Positions 7,320-15,714 of a stretch of DNA of 21,437 nt are shown piece by piece. Position 1 is the stretch's first letter. Every line of letters starts with the position of its first letter. The DNA is taken from the NCBI GenBank assembly GCA_947175845.1, contig CAMWOK010000014.1:1-21437 (forward strand). The letters run 5' to 3'. The DNA comes from an uncultured Lachnospiraceae bacterium. Its GTDB lineage: Bacteria > Bacillota > Clostridia > Lachnospirales > Lachnospiraceae. The position numbers and the translations under genes are program-made. The notes beneath the pieces were generated by a model. The model was not told where the DNA came from. It made no database searches and saw only the letters and a program-made list of their open reading frames with translations.

Positions 7320-7352
7320 CCTTTCCCTCCATTTCCGGCAAGCCCTTTGCCT

Positions 7353-7374
7353 AAGGAGCCGTTGCCAGCTCCTT
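7353..7374 (-). repeat. Hairpin between the spoIID-like and spoIIQ-like genes
   Basis: AAGGAGC (7353-7359) and GCTCCTT (7368-7374) form a 7-bp stem with an 8-nt loop. No T-run follows on the minus strand, so it is not a normal terminator. It may influence the relative expression of the two genes. Confidence 0.5.
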
Positions 7375-7415
7375 TACCATAGCATTGACCCGTTGTGAGG
7401 TTTTTATTCATGGAT

Positions 7416-8117
7416 TTACTCGTAAATCATGACCCGGATGTCGTCGTAAAAATACATTAATATCTCATAAAAATTCATCCCGCCAAGCGCCAGATCATAG
7501 GCGTAATTCAGCGAAAATCCCGCGCCGTCCCCCGCTCGTCCTACAAGCATATCTGACGGTGTTGTGGTAAAAAAAGGAGCCGTTATCACACGCCCATCTC
7601 TTGTAATCACAGCTCCTTTTGTGGCGTCCACCGCCTGCTTTATTTCGTTTAATTTGATTTGCATACTGTCGTCCGCGGGCCTGCCGGCACCACCCACATC
7701 ATCCCGCAGAATTTTGTAGAACGCATCCGCCCCGAACGCAATCTGGCTGTAGTCGAGCTGCGCCGGGCGCTGCTGCTGTTCCCACGCGGCAGCGATATTT
7801 GTCCGGCACACGACGGAGAGCGCTTTGAGGTACTCCTGTTCGGGATCATACACAGTATCCTCAAGGACGATGTAGTCCTGTGAGCTGCTGAATATGGTGT
7901 CCTCAGGAATGATGCGGTACAGCGACAGCTCCGTCATGCGCTCGGGCCTGTAGTAGTAGGTTCCCGTGTCCTCCTCCACGCAGATCACAAAACTTTCATC
8001 CATGACACTTGTGTCATTTTCGTCCCGTCCCCAGTCATCCTTTTCCGGTTTGACCAGAATTGTCCCCACCATGGGGATACACACAATAAAGGCAAGTACG
8101 CCAGTCATTTTTCGCAC
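7416..8117 (-). CDS. spoIID: Stage II sporulation protein D-like protein, divergent
   Basis: SpoIID is a mother-cell membrane lytic transglycosylase needed for engulfment. This 233-residue copy has an N-terminal hydrophobic anchor (residues 5-22) and recognisable SpoIID segments. EYLKALSVVCRTNIAAAW (95-112) matches the family's ALKAQAVAARTY region. AVDATKGAVITRDGRVITAPFFTTT (162-186) and GDGAGFSLNYAYDLALGGMNFYEILMYFYDDIRV (196-229) match the following segments. The family's GHGVGMSQ core reads GDGAGFSLN, the catalytic Glu-Met-Pro segment is not visible, and the protein is shorter than the usual 300 or more residues. The start is GTG, with AGGGTGGG upstream. A sigma-E-like promoter lies just before it and spoIIQ-like follows, both supporting a role in engulfment. 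Confidence 0.72.
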   Translation of the reverse strand: MRKMTGVLAFIVCIPMVGTILVKPEKDDWGRDENDTSVMDESFVICVEEDTGTYYYRPERMTELSLYRIIPEDTIFSSSQDYIVLEDTVYDPEQEYLKALSVVCRTNIAAAWEQQQRPAQLDYSQIAFGADAFYKILRDDVGGAGRPADDSMQIKLNEIKQAVDATKGAVITRDGRVITAPFFTTTPSDMLVGRAGDGAGFSLNYAYDLALGGMNFYEILMYFYDDIRVMIYE

Positions 8118-8149
8118 AGGCAGCCCACCCTGCAGTCTGTCGTTATTAT

Positions 8150-8177
8150 AATGTATGCAGATCCCGTTTTCCTATTC
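8150..8177 (-). promoter_or_regulatory. Candidate sigma-E promoter of the spoIID-like gene
   Basis: On the minus strand CATACATT (8150-8157) is an exact match to the Bacillus/Clostridium sigma-E -10 consensus CATACAHT. It is preceded after 13 nt by GAATAGG (8171-8177), which keeps the core ATA of the -35. It lies 33 nt upstream of the GTG start, with the -35 overlapping the end of the acyltransferase gene. A mother-cell promoter is what a spoIID gene is expected to have. Confidence 0.6.
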
Positions 8178-9905
8178 CTCAAACGATTTCGTAAGGCGCG
8201 CCGTCAGTTTGTCGAAGATCACGCTGCACACGACAACCACTGTGTTGTCATACACAACCGCCATCGCAAGACACACGGCGAACGTGACTGCCACACTCGC
8301 CGCTATGCCGCCAAGACAGCCAAACCGCAGCGCCGTGATGTGGAGCTTTCCCTGCACCACGACAAAGAGTGCATACCAGTGAATCAGAATGATGGAATAA
8401 CTGTACTTTGAGCACATCCGCACCAGCGCGCAGACTTTTCCCTGAAAGCGGTTTTTATTTGTCAGAAACAAGACAAAAATGCCGCAGGAAGCAACCGTGA
8501 TGGTCGGCGTGCTTCCATACACATAGTTCATATTGGACGAGTCCGCAAAGACTGCCGCAGCCATCACGATGTAGCACACTGCAGCGGCAGACAGCAAGAT
8601 GCGGTTGCGCCGCGTTGCGCCCTGCAGGCCGTTCTGCCTTGTGAGAATGTACCCCAGCAGGAAGATTCCCTCCCATCCGGCAAGAAAGGATGTGGCTCCA
8701 AACGCCGTTCCAAAGAGCGGCAGGTAAGTTGTCAGCGCGTTCAGCACCAGTATGACCACCGCCAGCGCAAACAGAAGCCTGTCCCCCATGTGCTGCACCA
8801 TCACCCGGAAAAACGGCGTGACAAGATACAGCGCGACTATCGTGTAAATCAGCCACAGATGCGGTCCTGCATCCGGCGCGCCCGCCGCGATGCGCAGGAA
8901 GGAGACACCGATGTTTTCTGGCGGCAGAAAGCTTACCTCACCGTTGAGAAAGAGCAGCAGCAGATAGTATGCGACAAGCGGAATGATGACCTTGGACGCC
9001 CGCCTGACATAGAATGTGACGACGCCCTCGTCCCGGTTGTTTCTGCCGCCAAGCAGCAAAGTTCCCGAGAGCATGACGTAGAGTATATTGCAGCAAAGTC
9101 CCAAGCTGAGCCCGCACACAAGCACCAGGCGTTTCCATCCTGCATCCGCGCGATCCACCATCGGCGAACACGAGTGCGCCAATATGACAAGGACTGCGGC
9201 GCGCACGCGCAGGTAGTCGAGATACCCCTCGCGCCCGGCGGATGGCTCTGCGCCCAAAAAAACCTCCCGCGCATAGGCGGCCTTTGTAAACTTTCCTTTC
9301 CTGATGCGCTCGCCGTGCGCCCAGAAAATCAGGCAAAACCCTATGATCACCGCCGGAAAATACCACAGGCAGGCATTCACCGTCTTTTGTGACACGTACG
9401 CGCGCGCGCTCACCGGCTCCGAACAGCTGTAGATTCCCGCAAGCCTGAAATCCCCGTCAATGTCAAAGCGCAGGGTCTCGTACCGCCCCTGCGGAACTGG
9501 TATTACCAGACTGGTTCTGCCCGCCTCCAGCACGCGTTTTACCGAGTGGCGCTCCTTGAACTCTGCGCCTTCCTTCGCGTAAAATACCTGAACGGGAAGC
9601 GCCTTTTGCGATTCGTGCTCCCCTCCCTGCTCAAATATCAGTTCGATTCCTCCGATATCGAGTGCACCTCCTGCGGGAAATGTCAGAAGGAACTGCGGGT
9701 CCTCTCCCGTGACAGTAAAGCTTCTGATCCCGCCGCCTGCCGCAGACACATCATAGCCGCTGATTTCCATGTCGACGCCAGACAGCGCTGTCTGATCTCC
9801 GCGCATCTCATAGTGGTATGAGAGATTTTTCCAAAAAATTACACTGCACGCAGCCACGATCAGCAGAAGCAGTATGAGATAGACCCGCATTGATTTCTGT
9901 TTCAT
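8172..9905 (-). CDS. Acyltransferase-3 family membrane protein with N-terminal extracytoplasmic domain
   Basis: This 577-residue protein has a membrane segment at residues 8-25, a soluble outer region (about 26-180) and a second segment (about 182-198). A C-terminal acyltransferase-3 domain (about 223-570) follows with around ten hydrophobic segments. The domain opens with YLDYLRVRAAVLVILAHSC, including the conserved His of the family. Such enzymes O-acetylate or otherwise acylate exported glycans, peptidoglycan, teichoic acids or lipids. The outer domain is rich in beta-strand patterns and might bind the acceptor, which is inference. The start lies 7 nt after the dagK stop with a TAAGGAAAAG site, so it is in the same operon as the lipid kinase. 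The link to lipid or cell-wall modification is suggested by context only. Confidence 0.85.
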   Translation of the reverse strand: MKQKSMRVYLILLLLIVAACSVIFWKNLSYHYEMRGDQTALSGVDMEISGYDVSAAGGGIRSFTVTGEDPQFLLTFPAGGALDIGGIELIFEQGGEHESQKALPVQVFYAKEGAEFKERHSVKRVLEAGRTSLVIPVPQGRYETLRFDIDGDFRLAGIYSCSEPVSARAYVSQKTVNACLWYFPAVIIGFCLIFWAHGERIRKGKFTKAAYAREVFLGAEPSAGREGYLDYLRVRAAVLVILAHSCSPMVDRADAGWKRLVLVCGLSLGLCCNILYVMLSGTLLLGGRNNRDEGVVTFYVRRASKVIIPLVAYYLLLLFLNGEVSFLPPENIGVSFLRIAAGAPDAGPHLWLIYTIVALYLVTPFFRVMVQHMGDRLLFALAVVILVLNALTTYLPLFGTAFGATSFLAGWEGIFLLGYILTRQNGLQGATRRNRILLSAAAVCYIVMAAAVFADSSNMNYVYGSTPTITVASCGIFVLFLTNKNRFQGKVCALVRMCSKYSYSIILIHWYALFVVVQGKLHITALRFGCLGGIAASVAVTFAVCLAMAVVYDNTVVVVCSVIFDKLTARLTKSFEE

Positions 9906-9912
9906 CTTTTCC

Positions 9913-10827
9913 TTATTCCTTTACCATGATATCCATCGCCTGTTTCTCGTTGGTCACTGTGACCCGCCTGTGCGCTCCGCCAAACTCCCCGTCGAGCGTC
10001 CACGCGATCTCCTCCTCGGACTCGATCGTCAGCCTGCCCGTCTTAAAACTGTACATGTACTGCGTGTCAATATTCTGGATTGCCAGCGCCGCCAGGATCG
10101 AGTTGAGCTCCATGGGATTTTTGGGCATCCTGATCAGCGTCACCTCAAAGAGGCCGTCGTCCAGCGCAATGCTGCCCTTGAAGACATTTCCCGCGATGCT
10201 CTTAAACCCGCCCACAGAGTAGGTGTTTGTGATCATCCCATAGATAAAATTGTCCTCGATCACCATCGTCTCGCCATTTTCTGACACGCTTGTCACTTTT
10301 AGGCGGTACGATTTGATATTCTGCAGATGCCGGACGCCCTCGAGCAGGTACGCCAGATGCCCCAGCATGTTCTTCATCTCCTGGCGCGTGCCGTAGGACA
10401 CCTCCGTGAAGAGTCCAAACGCCGCGATGTAGACAAAGATGTCCTCGTTAAAACGACCCACGTCGCAGGAGAACACAGTGCCGTTCACCGCCGCCTCCGC
10501 CGCCTTTTTCATGGCGGTCGGAATCTTGAGACTGTTGGCAAAATCGTTCGTGCTTCCCGCGGGAATATACCCGATCGTCGTCTTGAAACCGGACTGCATC
10601 ATTCCGGTCACAATCTCGTCGAGCGTTCCGTCCCCACCGCTGCACACGATCAGCTCATAACTTTTTCTGCGCGCGCGCATGGCTCGGCTCGCGTCTCCTC
10701 TGCCCTGCGTGGGATAGACTGTCACCTCGTATCCGCCCTTCACCAGAATGTCGACGATCTCCAGCAGATGATTTCTGATCAGCCCTTTGCCAGAATGTGG
10801 ATTCAATATAAGCAATGCTTTTTTCAT
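9913..10827 (-). CDS. Diacylglycerol kinase family lipid kinase (YegS/DgkB-type)
   Basis: This 304-residue soluble protein has the diacylglycerol-kinase catalytic domain. The N-terminus LLILNPHSGKG forms the first phosphate-binding strand. The catalytic SGGDGT (63-68) and PAGSTNDFA (89-97) follow, and the C-terminal half is beta-rich and ends in the lipid-kinase-like DGEFGGAHRRVTV. Members phosphorylate diacylglycerol or related lipids from ATP at the inner membrane face, recycling diacylglycerol released by lipoteichoic acid synthesis. The start is well defined: GGAGG stands 6 nt before the ATG. It follows whiA after 19 nt and precedes the acyltransferase after 7 nt, so all three are probably co-transcribed. 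Exact lipid specificity cannot be read from the sequence. Confidence 0.92.
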   Translation of the reverse strand: MKKALLILNPHSGKGLIRNHLLEIVDILVKGGYEVTVYPTQGRGDASRAMRARRKSYELIVCSGGDGTLDEIVTGMMQSGFKTTIGYIPAGSTNDFANSLKIPTAMKKAAEAAVNGTVFSCDVGRFNEDIFVYIAAFGLFTEVSYGTRQEMKNMLGHLAYLLEGVRHLQNIKSYRLKVTSVSENGETMVIEDNFIYGMITNTYSVGGFKSIAGNVFKGSIALDDGLFEVTLIRMPKNPMELNSILAALAIQNIDTQYMYSFKTGRLTIESEEEIAWTLDGEFGGAHRRVTVTNEKQAMDIMVKE

Positions 10828-10846
10828 ATTTAACCTCCAGACTTTC

Positions 10847-11761
10847 TCAACAGTTCCTCAGGCTCTGTGCAAGCTCGCTCAGCTTCCGCAGTCTGTGATT
10901 CACTCCCGATTTGCCCACAGTGGGTGTCAGATACTGTCCCAGCTCCTTGAGCGTGGCATCCGGATACCCCAGGCGCAGCTGCGCAACCTGTCTGAGACTG
11001 TCCGCCAGATTGTCAAAGCCGTAATGTTCTTTGATATATTGAATATCGTCAATCTGCTTTGCTGCAGCGTTGACGGTCTTGGAAATATTTGCCGTCTCGC
11101 AATTGACCTTCCGGTTGATGGAATTGCGCATATCCTTTAGTATCCGCAGATTTTCGAGATTCATGAGGGAGATGTGCGCCCCGATCACATTCAACAGTTC
11201 CACGATCTCCGCGCTCTCCTTGATATATACGACCTGATATTTTTTCCGCACCACAACCCTGGCGTGAATCTCGTATATCCGCAGCAGCTCCACAAGCTGC
11301 TCCGCCTGCTTAGCGTCGCTGCACACAAACTCAAGATGATATCCCTTCTCCGGGTTGCTCATCGAGCCGATGCTCAGAAACGCCCCTCTCAGGCATGCGC
11401 GCTTGCAGCACAGGCTTCTCATCACGAGCGGATTTACCAAACTGTCCGCTGCTTTGTACTTGATTGTGCGCAGCGTCTTTTTTATGACATCACTGTCATT
11501 TTTTTCCAGCGTCAGACAGTTGTTTGTCTCAGCTCCCTGCGCTGCACACATCTCGGTCAGATGCAGTTTCTCGAGGAGCATTGCACACCTTGACGCCACC
11601 AGCGGGGCGTCCGGGAAAACCGCGATCGTCTTCTCCCCCTGCGCATCCGTCCTGACCGCTCCGGAATAGATTAACAGCGCGGCAAGCTCCGCGATCTGAC
11701 AGTGCCGCGCATCATTCTCAAGCTTTGCAAGCTCCTCCTTTACTTCCCCAGAAAATGACAT
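10847..11761 (-). CDS. whiA: WhiA, DNA-binding regulator with LAGLIDADG-like fold
   Basis: WhiA is a conserved Gram-positive protein tied to cell division, chromosome segregation and, in Streptomyces, sporulation. I chose the ATG at 11761 (304 residues, MSFSGEVKEELAKL), the usual family start, with AGAAGGTGG just upstream; an upstream in-frame start would add 52 non-conserved residues. The N-terminal two-thirds is the degenerate homing-endonuclease-like fold (KRACLRGAFLSIGSMSNPEKGYHLEF near residue 125). The C-terminus has the helix-turn-helix ATLKELGQYLTPTVGKSGVNHRLRKLSELA. It follows rapZ after 47 nt, the standard rapZ-whiA arrangement of Firmicutes. No truncation or unusual feature is seen. 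Confidence 0.96.
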   Translation of the reverse strand: MSFSGEVKEELAKLENDARHCQIAELAALLIYSGAVRTDAQGEKTIAVFPDAPLVASRCAMLLEKLHLTEMCAAQGAETNNCLTLEKNDSDVIKKTLRTIKYKAADSLVNPLVMRSLCCKRACLRGAFLSIGSMSNPEKGYHLEFVCSDAKQAEQLVELLRIYEIHARVVVRKKYQVVYIKESAEIVELLNVIGAHISLMNLENLRILKDMRNSINRKVNCETANISKTVNAAAKQIDDIQYIKEHYGFDNLADSLRQVAQLRLGYPDATLKELGQYLTPTVGKSGVNHRLRKLSELAQSLRNC

Positions 11762-11808
11762 AGCCCACCTTCCTTCTCTCAAATCCCTGCAAAGATCCAG
11801 CACTCTAT

Positions 11809-12660
11809 CTACCGCGTATCCCTGTGGCGCAGCGTCAGTCCATAGTCGCCCTTGTCCTTCAGCCGTCTGTAGAGTTCCCCCGCGAGCGTCACGCTTCTGT
11901 GCTGTCCTCCCGTGCATCCGATCGCGATGACGAGCTGATACTTTCCTTCGCTGATGTAGTTTGGAATCAGAAAATTTATCATGTCCGTCAGTTTATCCAC
12001 AAACACATGAGCCTCCGGAAAGCCCATGACATAATCCTGCACTTCCCGGTCAAGCCCTGTCTTCTGCTTCAGCTCGTCAATGTAAAACGGATTGGGCAGA
12101 AAGCGCACATCAAACACGAGATCCGCCTCCTGCGGAATGCCGTGCTTGAACCCAAATGACATGACGTTGACCATCAGGCTGTTGTACGCCTGATTGCTGA
12201 CAAAAATCCGGTCAAGCTCCGCCTTCAGCTCGCGGGTCAGCAGATTGGTCGTGTCGATCACGTAATCTGCCGCCTGCTTGATGCTCGCAAGCAGCGCCCG
12301 CTCCCTGGTGATACCACTCATCAGATCGCCGTCGACGGACAGCGGGTGAACGCGCCTCGTCTCCTTGTAGCGCTTGAGCAGCACGCTGTCCGCCGCCTCG
12401 AAAAAGAGAATCTCAAAGGTATAGCTCTCGCGCAGGCGCGCCACAAGCTGGTTGACATCCTCAAACGACTGGTCCGCCCTGACATCCAGCCCCAGCGCCA
12501 CCTTCTGAATCCCGTTGTCCGGCATGGCCAGAAGTTCCATAAACTTCTCAATCAGAGGCACTGGCATATTGTCTGCACAGTAGTACCCCGCATCCTCGAG
12601 CATTTTCATGGCAGTCGACTTTCCGCCGCCGCTCATGCCGGTCACGATCACAAACCTCAT
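11809..12660 (-). CDS. rapZ: RapZ (YvcJ-type) nucleotide-binding adaptor protein
   Basis: RapZ/YvcJ binds ATP, GTP or RNA; in E. coli it directs decay of the small RNA GlmZ to control GlmS, and in Firmicutes YvcJ affects competence and carbon-linked signalling. The ATG at 12660 is chosen (283 residues, MRFVIVTGMSGGGKST) because the Walker A GMSGGGKS (8-15) then sits at the family's usual place; AAAGGA is upstream. The C-terminus contains AIGCTGGQHRSVTLAGELYRRL and ends in LRHRDTR, the conserved HRD region of the family. It sits between murB and whiA, as in many Firmicutes. The upstream 12 codons (MRYRNERKDDRF) are likely leader sequence. Confidence 0.95.
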   Translation of the reverse strand: MRFVIVTGMSGGGKSTAMKMLEDAGYYCADNMPVPLIEKFMELLAMPDNGIQKVALGLDVRADQSFEDVNQLVARLRESYTFEILFFEAADSVLLKRYKETRRVHPLSVDGDLMSGITRERALLASIKQAADYVIDTTNLLTRELKAELDRIFVSNQAYNSLMVNVMSFGFKHGIPQEADLVFDVRFLPNPFYIDELKQKTGLDREVQDYVMGFPEAHVFVDKLTDMINFLIPNYISEGKYQLVIAIGCTGGQHRSVTLAGELYRRLKDKGDYGLTLRHRDTR

Positions 12661-12735
12661 AAAACGATCATCCTTTCTCTCATTCCTGTATCGCACTCCC
12701 TGACAGCAAATGCATCCTGCAGAACACGCCCGCTG

Positions 12736-13713
12736 TCAGAATTCCTTCTGTTGTGGTTTATCAAATCCGAGCAGTATCACCTCAGGTTCGATCGCAACCT
12801 GCGCCGACGCCATCACCCGGCACTGCACTTCGGCAATCAGCCTGCGGATGTCATCCGCCGTGGCGTTCCCTCTGTTCACGACAAAACCACAGTGCTTCTC
12901 GGACACCTGCGCCCCTCCGACAGTCAGTCCCCGAAGCCCCGCATCCTCTATCAGCTTTGCCGCAAAATACCCTTGCGGCCGCTTGAAGGTCGAACCTGCA
13001 CTCGGGTACTCAAGCGGCTGTTTCTCGCGCCGCCGCGCGGCGAGGTCCTCCATCTTCTCCCGAATCTCCTGCCGGCTGCCCGGCGCCAGTGTGATGACGG
13101 CGTCAAGCACGATCAGCGGCTCTTTTTTCACAATGCTGTGCCTGTAGGAAAACTGCATCTCCTCTGCGCGCTTCTCAACGATGGTTCCATCGGGCGCCAT
13201 CAGACGCACGCGCTCCACCACCTGACACAGCTCGCCGCCGTACGCGCCCGCGTTCATGACGATCGCGCCGCCCAGGCTTCCCGGTATCCCCGCTGCAAAC
13301 TCAAACCCCGTCAGCCCCCATTCACACGCCCTGGCCGCAATTGCCGCAAGCGTCGCACCCGCCTCACAGACAAGCGAATCCGGATTTTTTTGGCTGCGCG
13401 CAATTTTGCTGTACGCTCTTGACAGGTGCAGCACAACACCCCGGATCCCGCTGTCGCTGACAAGTACATTGCTGCCATTTCCCAGCAGGTAAAAATCGCT
13501 TCCCAGCGCGGTAAGCCCCTCTGACCGCAGCGCTGCAAGCACGTTCTCAAGTTCCCCGGAGGTCTTTATTTCCACAAAGATGTCAGCCTCACCACCTACG
13601 CGAAAGGTGGTGTGGGCTGACATCTTCTCATTGACAAGTATTTGCTCCGGCTGCAGGATGCCGGAAAGTCTTTGGTAGAGTTTTTGTTTTGCGTTCTCGT
13701 CAAACTCTTTCAA
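12736..13713 (-). CDS. murB: UDP-N-acetylenolpyruvoylglucosamine reductase
   Basis: MurB reduces UDP-GlcNAc-enolpyruvate to UDP-MurNAc with NADPH and FAD, the second committed step of peptidoglycan synthesis. The 325-residue protein shows the FAD-binding motifs HTTFRVGGEADIF and LLGNGSNVLVSD, then GFEFAAGIPGSLGGAIVMNAGAYGGE and FSYRHS. The proton-donor serine region YPSAGSTFKRP and LIEDAGLRG, GGAQVSEKHCGFVVN, and the catalytic Glu near the end (EPEVILLG) follow. These fit the type II (Firmicute) class. Translation starts at a TTG (13713) with AAAGGAG 8 nt upstream, 22 nt after the glucokinase stop. It is in the hprK-glk-murB-rapZ-whiA cluster. Confidence 0.96.
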   Translation of the reverse strand: MKEFDENAKQKLYQRLSGILQPEQILVNEKMSAHTTFRVGGEADIFVEIKTSGELENVLAALRSEGLTALGSDFYLLGNGSNVLVSDSGIRGVVLHLSRAYSKIARSQKNPDSLVCEAGATLAAIAARACEWGLTGFEFAAGIPGSLGGAIVMNAGAYGGELCQVVERVRLMAPDGTIVEKRAEEMQFSYRHSIVKKEPLIVLDAVITLAPGSRQEIREKMEDLAARRREKQPLEYPSAGSTFKRPQGYFAAKLIEDAGLRGLTVGGAQVSEKHCGFVVNRGNATADDIRRLIAEVQCRVMASAQVAIEPEVILLGFDKPQQKEF

Positions 13714-13735
13714 GTGATTACTCCTTTATGTCTGC

Positions 13736-14683
13736 TTATTCTAACACTAATTTAGCCGCGCCGTAAATCCCGGCATCATTTCCGAGCGTCGCAAGCCTGA
13801 ACTGCGCATCCCCCGCACCGTGGAATACATATTTTGTGTAATATTTTGAGATGTATTCACAGAGGATCTCTCCCGCCTTGGACACGCCGCCGCCGAGCAC
13901 GAACACCTCCGGGTTCACGACACCTGCGATCATCGCAAAGCCTTTTCCGAGATAGTCTCCAAACTGCTCCGCCACTTCGCACGCGAGCGCGTCACCCTCC
14001 TTGACCGCATCAAACACCGCCTTGGCGCTGAGTCTTCCCTCGGCCTTCGCCTCCCGGAGCACGCTGTCCTGCGCCGATGACGCGAGCTTTCTCTCGGCGA
14101 GCCGCACCACGCCGGTCGCCGACGCATACTGCTCGAGGCATCCGTGGTTGCCGCACCCGCACGCGTCCGGCTCTTCGTCCTCGATATGGATGTGGCCGAT
14201 CTCACCGCCTGCGCCGGTCGCGCCGGTCACCATCTTTCCATTGACGATAATGCCGCCGCCAACTCCTGTACCGAGCGTGGCGAGCACCATGTTCAGGCAG
14301 CCTTTTCCACCGCCGCACCACATCTCTCCGAGCGCCGCCACATTGGCGTCATTTCCCGCCTTCACAGGCATGTGCAGCAGACCGCCAAGCACCTCATTGA
14401 TATTCACCACATCCCAGCCCAGGTTGACCGCCCTATGTACGATGCCTTCCTCGTCCACCGGCCCCGGCGTGCCGATTCCCACACCGATCACATCCTCGGC
14501 CGCAATCCCTCTCTCCGCCGTCTTTGCCAGGATGGCCTCCGCGATATCGGGAAGGATCTTGCTGCCGTTATCCTCTTTTCTGGTCGGTATCTCCCATTTC
14601 TCGATCACGGTTCCCTGCGGGTCAAACAGACCGATCTTCACGGTCGTTCCGCCTAAATCTACTCCAAAACAATACTTGCTCAT
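13736..14683 (-). CDS. glk: ROK-family glucokinase
   Basis: It phosphorylates glucose, and possibly related sugars, with ATP in the cytoplasm. The 315-residue protein has the phosphate-binding GVDLGGTTVKIGLFD (residues 7-21), the catalytic GNDANVAALGE with Asp112, and the ROK zinc site formed by His164 and CGCGNHGC (175-182). The full ROK repressor helix-turn-helix is absent, so it is an enzyme, not a regulator. An AAGGAG site precedes the ATG. It lies between hprK and murB, linking a sugar kinase with the HPr-kinase carbon-sensing system. A manno- or other hexokinase activity cannot be excluded. Confidence 0.94.
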   Translation of the reverse strand: MSKYCFGVDLGGTTVKIGLFDPQGTVIEKWEIPTRKEDNGSKILPDIAEAILAKTAERGIAAEDVIGVGIGTPGPVDEEGIVHRAVNLGWDVVNINEVLGGLLHMPVKAGNDANVAALGEMWCGGGKGCLNMVLATLGTGVGGGIIVNGKMVTGATGAGGEIGHIHIEDEEPDACGCGNHGCLEQYASATGVVRLAERKLASSAQDSVLREAKAEGRLSAKAVFDAVKEGDALACEVAEQFGDYLGKGFAMIAGVVNPEVFVLGGGVSKAGEILCEYISKYYTKYVFHGAGDAQFRLATLGNDAGIYGAAKLVLE

Positions 14684-14754
14684 TCTCTTTCTCCTTGTAT
14701 ATCATATTCCGGCTGCGAAGAACGTTTCCACCGCGCTCCCCGTGCCTTCACGCG

Positions 14755-15696
14755 TTACTCGTCATCGTCATCCCGCGGCTTTGAGATGGAGTTCTGCACG
14801 CGCTGGTACAACTCCTGCGCAGCGTTGTAACCCATCTTCTTCTGGCGGTAGTTGACTGCCGCCGACTCGCAGATGATCGCAAGATTCCGCCCCGGCCGGA
14901 TCGGGATGTTGTGACACACAACCTTATTGCCGAGATATTCTGTATAGTTCTCCTCGAGGCCAAGCCTGTCGTACTTCTTCTCCTTGTCCCAGTCCTCAAG
15001 ACGGATGACCAGATTGATATTTGCAGTGTCCATGACGCTCTGCACACCGTACAGCGTCTTGACATCAATGATGCCGATGCCGCGCAGCTCGATGAAGTGG
15101 CGCGTGATATCCGGCGCCGATCCGATCAGCGTATCGTCGCTGACTTTGCGGATCTCCACGACGTCATCCGACACCAGGCGGTGTCCGCGCTTGATGAGCT
15201 CGAGTGCAGCCTCGCTCTTGCCGATCCCGCTCTCCCCGGTGATCAGCACGCCCTCGCCGTACACGTCCACAAGCACGCCGTGCACCGAGATGCACGGTGC
15301 GAGCCTGACGTTCAGCCACTTGATGATCTCCGCCATAAACGCCGATGTCGGCTTGTTTGTCATCAGGATCGGAACATTGTTCTTCAGCGCCGTCTCCGTG
15401 AACAGTTCATCCGGGTGAAGTCCCCTGCAGAAAATGATACAGGGGGTTTTCTCAGAGATCAGTTTCGGATACACTTCCTGCTTTGTCTCGATGGGCAGCT
15501 GCTCCATGTAGGAGTACTCCACAAAACCGATGATCTGCAGCCGCGTCTCCTCAAAGTGCTCAAAATAACCTGCCAGCTGCAGCGCCGGTCTGTTGATATC
15601 CGGCTGATGGATCTTGACACTCTCCACATCGATCTGCGGCGTAAGGTTCTGAAGCTCCAGTTTTTCTATTACTCGTTCAATACTAACACTTGCCAT
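14755..15696 (-). CDS. hprK: HPr kinase/phosphorylase
   Basis: HprK/P phosphorylates Ser46 of HPr when glycolytic intermediates are abundant and reverses it with inorganic phosphate, setting carbon catabolite repression in Firmicutes. The 313-residue protein has an N-terminal regulatory domain (about 1-130), then the kinase core. The core has His139 in the HGVLVDVYG motif, Walker A GESGIGKS (154-161), acidic DD (177-178) and the family signature IELRGIGIIDVKTLYG (203-218). The C-terminus ends in an acidic DDDDE tail. GGAGAG lies 9 nt before the ATG. It follows the secreted BspA-like gene after 18 nt and opens the carbon and cell-wall cluster. Confidence 0.97.
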   Translation of the reverse strand: MASVSIERVIEKLELQNLTPQIDVESVKIHQPDINRPALQLAGYFEHFEETRLQIIGFVEYSYMEQLPIETKQEVYPKLISEKTPCIIFCRGLHPDELFTETALKNNVPILMTNKPTSAFMAEIIKWLNVRLAPCISVHGVLVDVYGEGVLITGESGIGKSEAALELIKRGHRLVSDDVVEIRKVSDDTLIGSAPDITRHFIELRGIGIIDVKTLYGVQSVMDTANINLVIRLEDWDKEKKYDRLGLEENYTEYLGNKVVCHNIPIRPGRNLAIICESAAVNYRQKKMGYNAAQELYQRVQNSISKPRDDDDE

Positions 15697-15714
15697 AATC
15701 TCTACTCTCCATGC

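Noticed and set aside
11762..11917. Upstream 52-codon extension of WhiA
   Set aside because: Non-conserved composition and overlap with rapZ; the ATG at 11761 gives the family-typical N-terminus with a ribosome binding site.
12701..12738. Inverted repeat TGACAGC/GCTGTCA between murB and rapZ
   Set aside because: Short arms with a 24-nt loop and no T-run; could occur by chance.
12346..13422. Plus-strand frame of 358 codons
   Set aside because: It lies opposite rapZ and murB and is rich in His, Arg and Pro as expected of an antisense frame.
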